Part shown: piece after piece, positions 53,547 through 62,385 of the stretch
How positions within the stretch are numbered: the stretch's first letter is position 1
Layout: every line of letters starts with the position of its first letter
Notes under the pieces: model-generated
What the model was told of the DNA's origin: nothing
The model's database searches: none
What the model saw: the letters and a program-made list of their open reading frames with translations, nothing else
Assembly: GCA_016182605.1 (NCBI GenBank)
Contig: JACPGE010000056.1
Location: 92,964-156,963 of the forward strand
Reading direction: 5' to 3'
DNA: 64,000 nt
Source: Candidatus Hydrogenedentota bacterium
GTDB lineage: Bacteria; Hydrogenedentota; Hydrogenedentia; Hydrogenedentales; JAEUWI01
Program-made: the position numbers and the translations under genes

Positions 53547-54074
53547 AGTCTGCATCCCCATGGTTGGGGGCCGTGTCCGGTCCTTGCCTGTGTCTCAAGC
53601 ACGAATTGGGCCAAAAATGTATGGGTGGCGGGGGACTCAAAGTGGGCCATAACGGGGGGGTGTAGCGGAGTAGGGCTATTGTAGCGGGACCCGCAGGCTA
53701 CAGATCTGCTCATGCGCAGGACGCATCTGCTCTATATCCAGCGTCATTCAGGGGCAATACGATGAAAAGCGCCCTGGAACGAAAATCGGTATCGAGCAGG
53801 GCCTTGCACGATAGGCAAGGTCTATTTCCGGCGCGGGTCAGTCGCTTTTGGGCGTTGTTTTGGGCTGTTTTTCCGGTATTTATGGCATCCGGCATGCCTT
53901 CGTATTCCCAACGTCCTACCCAGTTTCTGGGGCGTGGGGCGGGGCGGGGGGACTGGTTTTTCGGGCAAGGGTGCGAATTCGCAGGTTGGTATGATTAATG
54001 CGGCCCGTTTTTTGGAGTGGTATATCCCCCCAATGGCGGTGAAGGCTGGAGGGCAACGCGGGAGTGTTGGCGCC
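53547..54074. other. Divergent intergenic region
   Basis: About 530 bp. A weak TGTAGC/GCTACA inverted repeat lies at 53661-53702. A small plus-strand frame (53762-53998) has an AGGGG site but no recognisable features. No clear promoter was found. Confidence 0.4.
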
Positions 54075-55265
54075 ATGAAAACAGGCAAGCGGGTGTTTAT
54101 CACCGGGGCCACCGGCATCTTGGGCAATTGGGTGGTGGCAGAGGCCCTGGCCGGGGGGTATCGGCCCATGGTATTGATGCGGGACGCTTCAGAGGCCCAT
54201 GCGCGCGAGCGGCTGGAGCAGGCATTGCGTCTGGCGGGAAGCGCGGCGCCGGTGGAGGCTGTGGAGATTGTGCGCGGGGATGTGCGCCACCGGAATTTTG
54301 GGATGACGCGGAGCGCCTTCGAGCACCTGCGCACGCGCATCGATCTCGTGATACACGGGGCCGCGAGTGTGAGTTTCGATCCCAAGCAGGATGAGAATAC
54401 GTGGTTGACCAATGTGCTTGGGGTAACGCATGTGGTGGATTTGGTGGCGGACACGGGCATACCGCTCTATCACGTGAGCACGGCCTATGTGGCGGGCAAC
54501 CGCCTCGACTTGGTCCGGGAAGAGGAATTGGACGCGGGGCAGCACTTCAAAAACGCCTACGAGCGCAGCAAATTCGAGAGCGAGTACCTGTTGCGCGCAG
54601 CCTTCCGGGACCACACGATTAAGGGCGCGATACTGCGGCCGAGCATTATAGTGGGCGCGGTCCATGAAGGGCGCATCGCCCAGTTCTTCAATTTCTACGG
54701 ATTCATGCGGCTGGTGGATTGTGTCATGAGCGGGCGGGTGCGCCACAACGGGCGATTCAAGATTGCCCTTGAACCGCATTGCACGAAGAATTTGATTCCC
54801 GTGGACTGGGCGGCGAGGGCCATCTGGCGCATTATCGAGCATGAGGGTCCCAGCGGGCTGAATTACCACCTGACCCATCCTTCACCGGTGCCGCAAGGGG
54901 TGCTTATCGATTGGGCAAACCGTCACCTGCGCGAACATGGGGTATATATGGAGGCGGGTGTGGTGGAAGGGCATGGATCCAATTCCCTGGAGCGGCTCGC
55001 ACAACTTTCGCTCCGGCATTATGGATCGTACCTTGAGCAGGAGCCGCGGTTCGATCGGACGAACACCGATCGGGCGCTGGAGGGGATCTTGCCGTTTCCG
55101 GAGATGGGGATGGAGTTTTTTGACGCGTTATACCGTTTTGCCCGGGCGCACGATTGGTCGCATCCCGTGTTGATCGAGGAAAGGCCGCCAGCGCCAGGGC
55201 ATGGCCGGGCAGCCTGCACAGGGGAAGCCTGGGTAACGGCGGAACTGGCAGGCGCACCGGTGTAG
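54075..55265 (+). CDS. Extended SDR / fatty-acyl-reductase-like (NAD_binding_4) oxidoreductase
   Basis: A 396-aa protein. The Rossmann motif FITGATGILGNWVV is at the N-terminus. VIHGAASVSFDPKQDENTWL, HVSTAYVAGNRLD and the catalytic YERSK (NAYERSKFESEYLL) follow, as in the NAD_binding_4 (male-sterility) group that includes acyl-CoA reductases. GAILRPSIIVG closes the core. It could supply fatty alcohol or aldehyde for wax esters, but the sequence could also be a general SDR epimerase. The ATG at 54075 has GGGAG upstream. It heads a plus-strand run with the phasin and GNAT genes. Confidence 0.78.
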   Translation: MKTGKRVFITGATGILGNWVVAEALAGGYRPMVLMRDASEAHARERLEQALRLAGSAAPVEAVEIVRGDVRHRNFGMTRSAFEHLRTRIDLVIHGAASVSFDPKQDENTWLTNVLGVTHVVDLVADTGIPLYHVSTAYVAGNRLDLVREEELDAGQHFKNAYERSKFESEYLLRAAFRDHTIKGAILRPSIIVGAVHEGRIAQFFNFYGFMRLVDCVMSGRVRHNGRFKIALEPHCTKNLIPVDWAARAIWRIIEHEGPSGLNYHLTHPSPVPQGVLIDWANRHLREHGVYMEAGVVEGHGSNSLERLAQLSLRHYGSYLEQEPRFDRTNTDRALEGILPFPEMGMEFFDALYRFARAHDWSHPVLIEERPPAPGHGRAACTGEAWVTAELAGAPV

Positions 55266-55325
55266 CCGGGCGTCTGTGCGGCGCACACGAATGAGCGCGC
55301 AACACCTGAAAGGAGGGTGAAAGCC

Positions 55326-55853
55326 ATGACGGAACGGAAGAAGCATAAGGAAGCGGCGAAAGCCAAGGGCTATATGCCGGATCTGGAAAGCATAAACAGG
55401 AAAGCGGAAGACATCCGCGGAAAGATCAAGGAGCAGGCGGAGAAGACGAAGGACCAGACGATTCTGAAGTCAGCGGAACTAAGCATGGCGATGGTGGATT
55501 TTCAGAAGGCGACCTTTGACAGCACGCTGACGGTGATAGGCGAGTTGCAGAGCCACACGGACAAGATCATCGACAACATGGCCGCCAAGTCGGGGTGGCT
55601 GCCCAAGGAAGGCAAGCAACTGGTGCATGAATGGCTGAAGATGGCGCAGGCGGGGCGGCGCGAGTATCAGCGGACGGTGGACAAGAGCTTCGATCTGATC
55701 CTCGATTTCTTCGAACGGATGCAGAAAGAGCATACGGTTCACACGGCGCACAAGGCGCCCGCGCACAAGACGAATGGCAAGGCGGCGCCCAAGGCGAAGA
55801 AGAAAGCCGCGGCCAAGAAGAAGGTGGCCTTGAAGAAGCGCGTAGCTGCCTGA
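55326..55853 (+). CDS. Phasin-like protein with histone-H1-like lysine-rich tail
   Basis: A 175-aa protein. Residues 15-130 are long amphipathic helices with phasin-like periodicity (AMVDFQKATFDSTLTVIGEL; LVHEWLKMAQAGRREYQRTV). The last 40 residues are Ala/Lys-rich (KAAPKAKKKAAAKKKVAL), like the histone H1-type tail of PhaF. Such proteins coat lipid or polyester granules and may tether them to DNA. The ATG at 55326 has a perfect AAAGGAGG site 9 nt upstream, implying high expression. It lies between the reductase-like and GNAT genes. Confidence 0.78.
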   Translation: MTERKKHKEAAKAKGYMPDLESINRKAEDIRGKIKEQAEKTKDQTILKSAELSMAMVDFQKATFDSTLTVIGELQSHTDKIIDNMAAKSGWLPKEGKQLVHEWLKMAQAGRREYQRTVDKSFDLILDFFERMQKEHTVHTAHKAPAHKTNGKAAPKAKKKAAAKKKVALKKRVAA

Positions 55854-55883
55854 GACGGGCCGTGCTAGAAACAGGAGCCTGGC

Positions 55884-56447
55884 GTGAACAAGCCCTTGAC
55901 ACTGAACCGGACCTATCCTTTTGAACGCAGTTTCGGCGGACAGGCCATCGCCTTCCGCCTGATGACGGGCAAGGACAGGGCGCGTATCCTCAAGCTTGCG
56001 GGCAAACTGCACCACGAGGATCTTCTGTTTCTACGGATGGACATCACTCAAAAAGCGGTGGTGGACACCTGGTGCGATAACATCAAGCTGGGGCGGAGCA
56101 TTACGGTGTTGGCGGAGAATGCCAAGAATGAAGCGATCGGCTACGGCACGGTTCATCACGATGAACTGCTCTGGACCCGTCACTTGGGCGAGATGCGCCT
56201 GCTTGTGGCTCCCGATTACCGCAGTTGCGGTCTCGGGAAGGTCTTGGCCACGGAGCTGGCGCAGATCGCGGGGGCGCAACACCTGCAGCGCCTTGTCGTC
56301 CATATTCCGCGGGACAAGCCGCACGTCCAGCACATGTTGATCCGGCTGGGGTTCAACGCGGAAGCCTTGCTGACCGATTGGCTGATGGATCGGGAGGGAA
56401 AGCTGCACGACATGCTGGTGATGTCGCGGTGGCTGCACGAGTCTTAG
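55884..56447 (+). CDS. GNAT-family N-acetyltransferase
   Basis: A 187-aa protein of the GNAT fold. The acetyl-CoA loop is in RLLVAPDYRSCGLGKVLATE, and IPRDKPHVQHMLIRLGF forms the last helix and strand. The substrate is unknown. The GTG at 55884 has AGGAG 6 nt upstream. It follows the phasin gene by 30 bp, so it may modify the lysine-rich phasin tail; this is only a guess from position. Confidence 0.82.
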   Translation: MNKPLTLNRTYPFERSFGGQAIAFRLMTGKDRARILKLAGKLHHEDLLFLRMDITQKAVVDTWCDNIKLGRSITVLAENAKNEAIGYGTVHHDELLWTRHLGEMRLLVAPDYRSCGLGKVLATELAQIAGAQHLQRLVVHIPRDKPHVQHMLIRLGFNAEALLTDWLMDREGKLHDMLVMSRWLHES

Positions 56448-56610
56448 CTGCAATCGGCTGCTTATGGGGCCAGGCCGTTCCCGCCCGCGCACTTGGCATG
56501 GGCGGGAACGGCGCTTTTTGTTGCTGGAACCGTTTCGGCGCCGTGGCATGGGCGAATGCAGCGACGCTCCCGCCGCGGCAGTGCATTCCGGGGGCGGGGG
56601 AGGCGTGGCG

Positions 56611-58140
56611 TCAATGCTGGGTGACGCAGGCTTCCTGGGGGGCCTCTTTGGGCGGCGTTGCGCTCCGGCCGGAGCGCGTAATTTGAATGTACTTGGCCGT
56701 GCTGACGGCGGCGGCATTGCGGAGCGCCTCGGCTTCGGCGGCCATGTGTTGCATCAGGAGCGCGGCTTCCGGCGCCACGGTTTTGTCCGCAATGAAGGAA
56801 ACCGAAATCTTCTGGTCGTAACTTAGAATCCCGCAATTGATTCCCATGTCGAGACAGACCGGTAGCATGACATTGATGGAGGTGAGCCGGTGTCCGGCAC
56901 AATAGAGCGGGAACTGGGGTCCGGGAACGTTGGTGCAGATCATGTGGGCCAGGGGAATGAGGGAGAAGGCGCCGAGGAGACGCTGCACGGCGGCGTTGCC
57001 GCCCGTGGAAAGCGCCATGGACTGCACGGCGGCGGTATTGGATTGCAGGGCCTCGAAGAGCAGATTGACCGCGTGCGCAATGTTGGCGGTCTTCATCTCC
57101 TGCGTGCGCAGGTGAATGGCATGGAGGCGATCCACCGGGTCCGCAATATCGAGGTTGACGTCGATCGGCAGGAAGGAGATGTGGTTGCCGATGGCGCCGC
57201 GCTCTGCCTCATTGCGGATGTTCACCGGGGCCAGAATGCGGAAGGTCTTCGATTTCTTGAGATAGGCCGGGGCGCGCTCTTCCAGGTAGCGCCGCACCGC
57301 GCCGGCTATGATCGTGAGCACGATGTCGTTCAGCGTGCCCCCCAGGACCGCCCGGATCGCGCGGAACTCGGCAAAACTGAATTCGGTCCAAGCGATGACG
57401 CGTTCGTTGGAGCGGGTTTTGTTGAAGGGCATGTGACGGATGGGGAGCATAAACTCCGTCATCGTCTTCAAAAAATGCTGCACACCATTGCCCCATTCGC
57501 CCTCCTTGAAGGAGGAGAAGTAGGATAGGGCATTGCGTTGCAGGTGCGTCCAGTGCCGGACGGCGCCAATGGCGGAATCCCAGACCTCTTCCGTGACGCG
57601 CGTGGGGCCGGTGCGCGGTGCGGCCGGGACAAAGGGGACGGCCTTTGCCGGAGGCGCGTCGGCCGAAAGATCGAAGAGGACGAGGGCCATGCTGACGCCC
57701 GCGACACCGTCGATCATGGCATGATGCACCTTGAGTATCATGGCGGAGTCGCGCCGGTTGAAGCCGTGGACGAGATGGATTTCCCAGAGTGGCTTGCCGC
57801 GGTCGAGCATGCCGCTGAAAATCTTTCCCGCGAGCGCGTGCAGGTCTTCCAAGGCGCCGGGCGCGGGAAGGGTGTGCAGGAAGACGTGGTTCTCTATTCT
57901 GAAATCCGGGTCATCTTCCCAAACCGGATGGTGCAGGTTGAGGGGAGAAGAAAGCAGTTTCTGGTAATAGCGGTGGAAGTGACCGATCCGGCTCTCAATG
58001 TGCCGGCGGAATTTCTTGAAGGGGATCTTCCCCTCGAAGGTGTTCACGGAGCCGACATGCATGGGCTGCTGTTCGTTCTCCAGGTAGATGAAGAAGGCAT
58101 CCATGGGGGAGAGCCGATCGGATTCCGCTACGCTGCTCAT
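56611..58140 (-). CDS. WS/DGAT wax ester synthase / diacylglycerol acyltransferase
   Basis: A 509-aa bifunctional acyltransferase. The catalytic motif HHAMIDG is at residues 139-145; PLWEIHLVHG (117-126) and the family's N-terminal LSPMDAFFIYLENEQQPMH are present, as is NVPGPQFPLY. It esterifies acyl-CoA with fatty alcohol or diacylglycerol to make wax esters or triacylglycerol. The ATG at 58140 has AGGAAG upstream; TTG at 58146 is a poorer option. A candidate promoter lies at 58188-58216. Neighbouring genes suggest a neutral-lipid storage role. Confidence 0.93.
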   Translation of the reverse strand: MSSVAESDRLSPMDAFFIYLENEQQPMHVGSVNTFEGKIPFKKFRRHIESRIGHFHRYYQKLLSSPLNLHHPVWEDDPDFRIENHVFLHTLPAPGALEDLHALAGKIFSGMLDRGKPLWEIHLVHGFNRRDSAMILKVHHAMIDGVAGVSMALVLFDLSADAPPAKAVPFVPAAPRTGPTRVTEEVWDSAIGAVRHWTHLQRNALSYFSSFKEGEWGNGVQHFLKTMTEFMLPIRHMPFNKTRSNERVIAWTEFSFAEFRAIRAVLGGTLNDIVLTIIAGAVRRYLEERAPAYLKKSKTFRILAPVNIRNEAERGAIGNHISFLPIDVNLDIADPVDRLHAIHLRTQEMKTANIAHAVNLLFEALQSNTAAVQSMALSTGGNAAVQRLLGAFSLIPLAHMICTNVPGPQFPLYCAGHRLTSINVMLPVCLDMGINCGILSYDQKISVSFIADKTVAPEAALLMQHMAAEAEALRNAAAVSTAKYIQITRSGRSATPPKEAPQEACVTQH

Positions 58141-58187
58141 GGTCAATCTTCCTGTCCGGTTCGCGATGCGCGGGGAATAGCCCCTTT

Positions 58188-58216
58188 AGTATAAGTTAGC
58201 CTGGCGAATAACACAA
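58188..58216 (-). promoter_or_regulatory. Sigma-70-type promoter of the WS/DGAT gene
   Basis: On the minus strand, TTGTGT (58216-58211), 17-bp spacer, TATACT (58193-58188), about 45 nt upstream of the ATG. The -10 box is 5/6; the -35 box is weak. Confidence 0.45.
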
Positions 58217-58279
58217 TACAATTATCGTGCCAAGCCCGCTGGAAGCGGGTGAAAAATAAAGGATTGATCTTTATGCTTC

Positions 58280-58309
58280 AGAAGCCCTACTCTTGAACCG
58301 GGCTGCTAG
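58280..58309. repeat. AGCAGCCCG hairpin repeat, degenerate copy 3
   Basis: AGAAGCCC faces GGGCTGCT, with a loop TACTCTTGAACC close to the ACTCGAAC core of copy 2. It lies between the divergent WS/DGAT and hydrolase genes. Confidence 0.45.
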
Positions 58310-58348
58310 GCTGGCCGTTGCGGTTGAGACACGGAGAGGAGTGCCTTT

Positions 58349-59215
58349 ATGTATCACAAGAGTCCAGTGGCCGTGGTGGAGGAACCGGAGCATTTCCGGC
58401 TTCCCCTGTGGAAAGAAGGCTTTTGCGGGCTGGACTTGTTGCGCTTGAAGGTTTCCCGGGTCTATTCGGGGCGCCATTGCCCCAAGGGCGATGGGAGCCC
58501 GGTGGTGGTGGTGCCGGGCTATCTGGGCTGCGATCTCTACCTTGTGGAACTCTATTGCTGGCTGGAGCGCATCGGCTATGCCCCGTATTTTTCCCGGATT
58601 GGGCACAATGCGGAGTGTCCCGACATTTTGACCCAGCGCCTCGTGCGCACGATAGAGCGCGCCCACGCTGAAACTGGAATGGCCGTACATTTGGTGGGCC
58701 ATAGTCTTGGCGGTGTTTTTGCGCGGAGCGCGGCGGCGTGCGTTCCGGATAAAGTCGCTTCGGTCATTACGTTGGGTTCGCCATTCTGCGGGGTGCGCGT
58801 GAATCCTTGGGTGCTGCGTTCCGTTTCGCTGCTTCAGGCCAGGCTCCGGTTCCGGGGGCGGGGGAAGGATTGTTTCACAACCCGTTGCGCATGCGGCTTT
58901 TCCTGCCGTATGCGGGACATTTTCCCCGAGGGGATTCCGCAGACGGCGGTTTACACGAAGAGCGATGGGGTTGTGGACTGGCAGGTGTGTATCAATGGTA
59001 ACCGCGATACGGATTTCGAAGTGAGCGGCACCCACACGGGCCTCGTGTGGAATGCCAAGGTTTATACGCTGATTGCAGACCGTCTCGCGTTGGCGGTTTC
59101 CCATCAGGCTGCGGCGGCAGTCAAGCAGCGGGCCAATGGGGAGCAGCTCTCTCGTGCTCCCCGCGTGCGCGCAGCAGCGCTGAAAGGCACGGGAGTACGG
59201 CCTGCGGTGCACTAG
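58349..59215 (+). CDS. Alpha/beta hydrolase (lipase/esterase type)
   Basis: A 288-aa protein. The nucleophile elbow VHLVGHSLGG places the serine at S119. The acid is probably in YTKSDGVVDW (D206 or D210) and the histidine in SGTHTGLVW (H229). VVVVPGYLGCDLY forms the oxyanion-hole segment. No signal peptide is seen, consistent with intracellular turnover of stored esters. The ATG at 58349 has GAGGAG 7 nt upstream. It is divergent from WS/DGAT, so synthesis and hydrolysis of the lipid may be paired. A hairpin repeat contains its stop codon. Confidence 0.82.
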   Translation: MYHKSPVAVVEEPEHFRLPLWKEGFCGLDLLRLKVSRVYSGRHCPKGDGSPVVVVPGYLGCDLYLVELYCWLERIGYAPYFSRIGHNAECPDILTQRLVRTIERAHAETGMAVHLVGHSLGGVFARSAAACVPDKVASVITLGSPFCGVRVNPWVLRSVSLLQARLRFRGRGKDCFTTRCACGFSCRMRDIFPEGIPQTAVYTKSDGVVDWQVCINGNRDTDFEVSGTHTGLVWNAKVYTLIADRLALAVSHQAAAAVKQRANGEQLSRAPRVRAAALKGTGVRPAVH

Positions 59216-59283
59216 CAGCCCGCACATTTCACCACTTGCAGGGTCAATGCGCGAGCAGATATTCGGAGCGCGGTGAAATGTGC
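59212..59283. repeat. AGCAGCCCG hairpin repeat, larger variant at the hydrolase stop
   Basis: The left arm begins CTAGCAGCCCG and continues into GCACATTTCACC (59222-59233), which pairs perfectly over 12 bp with GGTGAAATGTGC (59272-59283). The TAG stop of the hydrolase lies in its first bases. It shares the arm sequence of copies 1 and 2 but has a different, 38-nt loop. Confidence 0.6.
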
Positions 59284-59656
59284 TCAGCGTGACGATGGCG
59301 CTGGCGCTGGCGCTGGCGTTCGCCGGGCAGGCTAAATCACGGGCTGTCTGGCGATGCCGCCGTGCATGTTGTGGCCATTGTGGGTCTAAGAAGGAGTTAC
59401 GGAAGAGATGCTTGGAGCCCGCGATTGATCCGGGCTGGTTCTGAGCACCTTTGATACTGCCGATGAGCAGTCTTGCTCATTGGCGCGCGAAGCCGGCCGG
59501 TATGGGCAACGTTTTCGTGAGTCATCCCGGCCGTGTGCCGCCGGTGGCGGGTGGGAGCGCGCCGAACACCGTGGAAAGCGAATCCCTTCAAAAACTTGCG
59601 CCCCCCCATGAGCCCCCCCTATACTCTGCGCCGAATTCACGACAGGAAGGCTGAGC
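59216..59656. other. Intergenic region with repeats, before the prepilin peptidase
   Basis: About 440 bp holding the rest of the hairpin repeat, a short GGCGCT tandem run (about 59297-59318) and copy B of the 30-bp dispersed repeat (59410-59439). No gene is supported. Confidence 0.55.
59410..59439. repeat. 30-bp dispersed repeat, copy B
   Basis: GCTTGGAGCCCGCGATTGAT and onward; 26/30 identity to 44896-44925, with an AGCCCG/CGGGCT palindrome. Confidence 0.6.
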
Positions 59657-60574
59657 ATGGACCTTGCGGCGACACTGGCCCCATTACATAACTTTTTCCT
59701 CATAGTATCCTTTGTGTTTGGCGCCCTCGTGGGCAGTTTCGCCAACGTGTGCATTGGGCGCTGGCCCCACGGTGAATCGGTGATTTCCCCCCGTTCGCGG
59801 TGCCCGAAGTGCAAGAGCCTGATCGCCTGGCACGACAATATTCCGATGCTGAGCTGGCTGCTGCTGCGGGCGCGCTGCCGGAACTGCGGATTGCCGATTA
59901 GCTGGCAGTACCCGGCCGTGGAGTTCATTACGGGCCTGCTTTTTCTGCTGGTCTTCTGGCGCTTTGGATTTGCCGCGGCAAGCCCCATTTATATGGGCAT
60001 CTGTGCCGCGCTCGTGATTGTGACTTTCCAGGATCTCACGGACTGGACCATCCCCAATGAAATCACCTTTCCGGGCATTTTCCTTGGGCCGGCCTGCGCG
60101 CTGATAGGCATGACCATGCCCGAGACTAGTGGCTTGCGCGTGACCGATCCCCTGGACGCCCTGGCAGGGCTTTTTCTGGGGGGGGCTATTCTCTATTCCC
60201 TCGACCGGATCACCGTGCTGCTCTTGAAGAAACCCGGAATGGGCTTCGGCGATGTGAAGCTTCTGGCCATGCTGGGGGCCTTTCTGGGCTGGTGGGGGGT
60301 CCTCTTTATCGTCATGTTCGCCAGTATTATTGGCACGATTGCCGGCGGGCTCACCATCTTCTATTTCCGGAACAAGGCGGATTCGCCGGGGGAGGAGACG
60401 GCAGAGAGCGACACTCGGGAAGAGGATGCCGACGGCATTAGCCTGCAAGGGCATTACCTGCCCTTTGGCCCGTACCTGGCGCTCGCGGGTTTGCTCTACC
60501 TCTTCGTGGGGCCGGAGATGATCCAATGGTATATTGCCACGCTGACCCCGGCTCCCCTGGATGCCGCATTATAG
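59657..60574 (+). CDS. pilD: Type IV prepilin peptidase / N-methyltransferase
   Basis: A 305-aa membrane protease that cleaves and methylates prepilins. The N-terminal cytoplasmic zinc site is C49/C52 (RCPKCKSL) and C74/C77 (RCRNCGLP). The catalytic aspartates are D126 (QDLTDWTIPNE) and that in KKPGMGFGDVKLLA (GFGD). A 40-residue acidic loop near 245-285 is an unusual insert. The ATG at 59657 has AGGAAGG upstream. It could process pilins or pseudopilins encoded elsewhere. pilD is a convenience symbol; gspO is equally apt. Confidence 0.93.
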   Translation: MDLAATLAPLHNFFLIVSFVFGALVGSFANVCIGRWPHGESVISPRSRCPKCKSLIAWHDNIPMLSWLLLRARCRNCGLPISWQYPAVEFITGLLFLLVFWRFGFAAASPIYMGICAALVIVTFQDLTDWTIPNEITFPGIFLGPACALIGMTMPETSGLRVTDPLDALAGLFLGGAILYSLDRITVLLLKKPGMGFGDVKLLAMLGAFLGWWGVLFIVMFASIIGTIAGGLTIFYFRNKADSPGEETAESDTREEDADGISLQGHYLPFGPYLALAGLLYLFVGPEMIQWYIATLTPAPLDAAL

Positions 60575-60647
60575 TCTGGCCGGTGCAAAACCCCTGGGAT
60601 AAACCCAGGGCGGGAGTCGAAATCTTTCCAGCGGAGTCCGTTTCGGG

Positions 60648-61652
60648 ATGACCAGTCTGCCCCTGCTGCGATTTGAAGAAGCCTACTTCGAGCGGCTCTG
60701 GGGCGGGGACCGTCTTCGCGCGCATTTTGGCAAGCCCGTGCCACCGGATCGACGCATTGGCGAGGCTTGGCTCATTGCGGATCACGAGGCCCATGTAAGC
60801 CGGGTGAGCGGCGGTCCCCTCGACGGCCGCTCCTTGCACGAATTGCTCTGCGAAGACCCGGAAGCCCTCTTGGGTAGCCTTCCGAAACCCGATAGTGAAG
60901 GCCGTTTTCCTCTCCTCCTCAAGCTCTTGGACAGCAATGCCCCGCTTTCCGTTCAGGTGCATCCCGGCGATGCCGCAGCGGTGCGCCTGGGAGAAAGGGA
61001 TGGGGGGAAGACGGAAATGTGGCATGTGATCGAGGCCGATCCTGGGGCGGAGATTATCTGCGGCCTCGATCCCGATCTGAATGCCGCGCAGTTCGAGGAG
61101 GCCGTGCGCTCCGGTGAACTCGAATCCCGCCTCACTCGCTTTCAGGCTGCCCCGGGCGCCTCCGTCTTCGTTGCGCCTGGCACAGTCCATGCCTTGGGCG
61201 CGGGTTTTCTCATCGCCGAGATCCAGCAGACCAGCGACCTGACCTACCGTATTTACGATTGGATGCGCCGGGATCGCGATGGCAATCCGCGGACGCTCCA
61301 TCTGGAGAAGGCGATGGCGGTCATCGACTTCGGGCAGCGCCATCCTGGCCCCGTTTCTCCGCGTTTGCTGGAGCGGGGGGGAGCCCCCACGGAATTGTTG
61401 TGCGCGTGCACGCATTTCGCCGCGGAGCGGATTTCCGTGCGTCGCCACTTCCAGCGCGAGACCCACGGTGAAAGTTTCCATCTCATACTTCCACTGCAAG
61501 GGGAATTGACACTCTGTTTGGACAACGATGCGGTGCAGGCCCCGGCAGGCAGGGCACTATTGGTGCCGGGCTCCGCGCAAGGCTACGGCGTGCGTGGCCG
61601 GGGGGTATTTCTGGACTACTATGTGCCCGCTCCGGGTTGCCCGCCGGCATAG
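60648..61652 (+). CDS. manA: Mannose-6-phosphate isomerase (class I)
   Basis: A 334-aa zinc enzyme interconverting fructose-6-P and mannose-6-P. Zinc ligands are in SVQVHPGD and KTEMWHVIEAD; the third is in PGTVHALGAGFLIAEIQQTSD, which matches the family. YRIYDWMRRDRDG and a C-terminal cupin region complete it. It is about normal for the short bacterial form. No strong ribosome site precedes the ATG at 60648. It lies 73 bp after the peptidase gene on the same strand. Confidence 0.9.
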   Translation: MTSLPLLRFEEAYFERLWGGDRLRAHFGKPVPPDRRIGEAWLIADHEAHVSRVSGGPLDGRSLHELLCEDPEALLGSLPKPDSEGRFPLLLKLLDSNAPLSVQVHPGDAAAVRLGERDGGKTEMWHVIEADPGAEIICGLDPDLNAAQFEEAVRSGELESRLTRFQAAPGASVFVAPGTVHALGAGFLIAEIQQTSDLTYRIYDWMRRDRDGNPRTLHLEKAMAVIDFGQRHPGPVSPRLLERGGAPTELLCACTHFAAERISVRRHFQRETHGESFHLILPLQGELTLCLDNDAVQAPAGRALLVPGSAQGYGVRGRGVFLDYYVPAPGCPPA

Positions 61653-61788
61653 GGTCCAATTTGGAACGGTTTGCGCGATTCAACCCCCGAAGCCCCACCA
61701 TTAGTGTGATCGCAAAAGTTGAATCCGCGAAGAAGGCAAGCAATAGCGGGGCAGTCAGGCAGATGGCTTGGGGCCAGGAGCGAACTGA

Positions 61789-62385
61789 ATGAACCGAAAA
61801 GGCGATGCAGATCTTGTCAGCCGTTGTTTGGACGGCGACACGGATGCCTTCGGCAAGCTCGTTCAGCGCTATCAGTCGGCGGTATACGCGACGGCCTATT
61901 ATTATGTGGGCCGCTACGGTTCAGCGGAAGATGTGACTCAGGAAGCGTTCTGGGCCTGCTACCGAAGCCTTCCCCACCTGCGGGACCCCGAAAAGTTCGG
62001 CCCGTGGTTAAAAGAAATTACGACCCGTACCGCGGCCAACTGGCTGCGGCGGAACAGCCTTCGCCTGCGCAATGAAACCCCGCTGCCGCACCGCAGAACA
62101 ATCTCGATCGAAGATGCGCGGCGTGGGCCGGAGGGGGTGATGGAGCGCAATGAGCGCTATGAGCGGGTGCAGTTGGCGATAGACGCGTTGCCGGAACGTT
62201 ACAGGCTTCCGGTGATGCTCCGGTATTTGCAGGAATTGTCGTATGACGAGATTAGCCGCTTTACAGGCGAGACCCGGGAGGAAATTCGGGGCTTGCTCTA
62301 TAGGGCGGGGCGGCAGTTGCGAGAGTTGTTGACAGACATGGACGATCGGGAGGATGAATCGAAGTGGCCTCGTGCGCACAAATAG
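61789..62385 (+). CDS. ECF-type RNA polymerase sigma factor
   Basis: A 198-aa sigma-70 family factor. Region 2: LVSRCLDGDTDAFGKLVQRY and AEDVTQEAFWACYRSL. Region 4: IDALPERYRLPVMLRYLQEL and YDEISRFTGETREEIRGLLY. It directs transcription of a specific regulon and is held by its neighbour anti-sigma factor. The ATG at 61789 fits the family start. Its last 22 bp overlap the anti-sigma gene. Confidence 0.93.
   Translation: MNRKGDADLVSRCLDGDTDAFGKLVQRYQSAVYATAYYYVGRYGSAEDVTQEAFWACYRSLPHLRDPEKFGPWLKEITTRTAANWLRRNSLRLRNETPLPHRRTISIEDARRGPEGVMERNERYERVQLAIDALPERYRLPVMLRYLQELSYDEISRFTGETREEIRGLLYRAGRQLRELLTDMDDREDESKWPRAHK

Noticed and set aside
53762-53998. 78-aa plus-strand frame with an AGGGG site
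   Set aside because: It shows no recognisable feature beyond one hydrophobic stretch and ends in low-complexity Gly-rich sequence; support is too weak for a gene call.
59295-59420. Signal-peptide-like short frame starting in the GGCGCT tandem run
   Set aside because: The hydrophobic start comes from the tandem Ala-Leu repeats; the rest crosses a dispersed repeat and has no ribosome site.
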